This document shows, piece by piece, positions 45,292 through 45,421 of a stretch of DNA of 45,421 bases. A model generated the notes under the pieces. That model saw only the letters and a program-made list of their open reading frames with translations, was not told the origin of the DNA and did no database searches. This DNA comes from Planctomycetota bacterium (GTDB lineage: Bacteria > Planctomycetota > Planctomycetia > Pirellulales > Pirellulaceae). The translations under genes and the position numbers were made by a program. The stretch is from contig JAEZAS010000288.1 of the NCBI GenBank assembly GCA_023430365.1, positions 1-45,421 on the forward strand. The letters are read 5' to 3'. Within the stretch, counting starts at the first letter, position 1. Each line of letters starts with the position of its first letter.

Positions 45292-45421
45292 ATGCCAAAG
45301 AAGTGCTTTACTGTCGCCTGCGCCGTGTTTACGGCCCTTCTAGCCGGGTCTTATGCGCTGGCCCAGGACGAATATGGACCTGGGGTCACGATCAGGGCCA
45401 AAGGCGAGTCACGGCCGGGCG
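45292..45421 (+). CDS. N-terminus of a secreted hypothetical protein (3' end outside window)
   Basis: ATG 45292, with GAGGA 8 to 10 bases upstream, opens a frame that runs to the window edge (43 codons). The visible part is a signal peptide (MPKKCFTVACAVFTALLAG, cleavage predicted after ALA) followed by QDEYGPGVTIRAKGES. The frame is too short for the usual length cut-off but has a good start, leader and promoter. The mature protein cannot be identified from 18 residues. Confidence 0.7.
   Translation, partial: MPKKCFTVACAVFTALLAGSYALAQDEYGPGVTIRAKGESRPG

Overview
This window looks like chromosomal DNA from a planctomycete, most likely of the Pirellulales/Pirellulaceae type. That is inferred from gene content, not from a database match. 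The evidence is paired DUF1501 and PSCyt1/DUF1549/DUF1553 cytochrome-like genes, Tat-signal Gfo/Idh/MocA oxidoreductases, several secreted sulfatases, high GC and short intergenic gaps. I saw no rRNA, tRNA, CRISPR array, insertion sequence or phage gene.

Region 1 (1-12 kb) is secreted degradation and surface metabolism. It holds the end of a DUF1501 gene, a PPC-domain gene split by one in-frame TAA, a secreted endonuclease/exonuclease/phosphatase-fold enzyme, a convergent DUF1553-DUF1501 operon, a Tat-exported Gfo/Idh/MocA oxidoreductase and two formylglycine-type sulfatases on opposite strands. Region 2 (12.1-15.4 kb) is a two-gene GH13 operon: a trehalose-synthase-like protein with an altered active-site motif, then an alpha-glucosidase.

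Region 3 (15.5-28.4 kb) is a type II secretion / type IV pilus-like machine: secretin, small basic protein, two minor pseudopilins and an unknown exported protein on the opposite strand, then major pseudopilin, histidine kinase, STAS protein, GspE/PilB ATPase, GspF/PilC, PilM, PilN, PilO and a PilP/GspC-like protein. The kinase and STAS genes lie between the pseudopilin and the motor ATPase, and several junctions overlap (ATGA), so they are probably co-expressed with the machine. No prepilin peptidase is present here. This embedded signalling pair is the best candidate for something poorly described.

Region 4 (28.4-35.2 kb, minus strand) is a tripartite RND efflux operon (adaptor, HAE1-type pump, NodT-type outer-membrane lipoprotein) followed by a small cysteine-rich secreted protein. 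Region 5 (35.5-45.4 kb) is mixed: an aldo/keto reductase, a P2-type Ca-ATPase-like pump, a decayed MFS transporter, a secreted GH5-like/GDPD fusion, two universal stress proteins, DNA polymerase IV, and the start of a secreted protein behind a good sigma-54-like promoter.

Starts were often moved inward from the longest reading frame to fit ribosome binding sites, signal peptides or family alignment; each case is stated.
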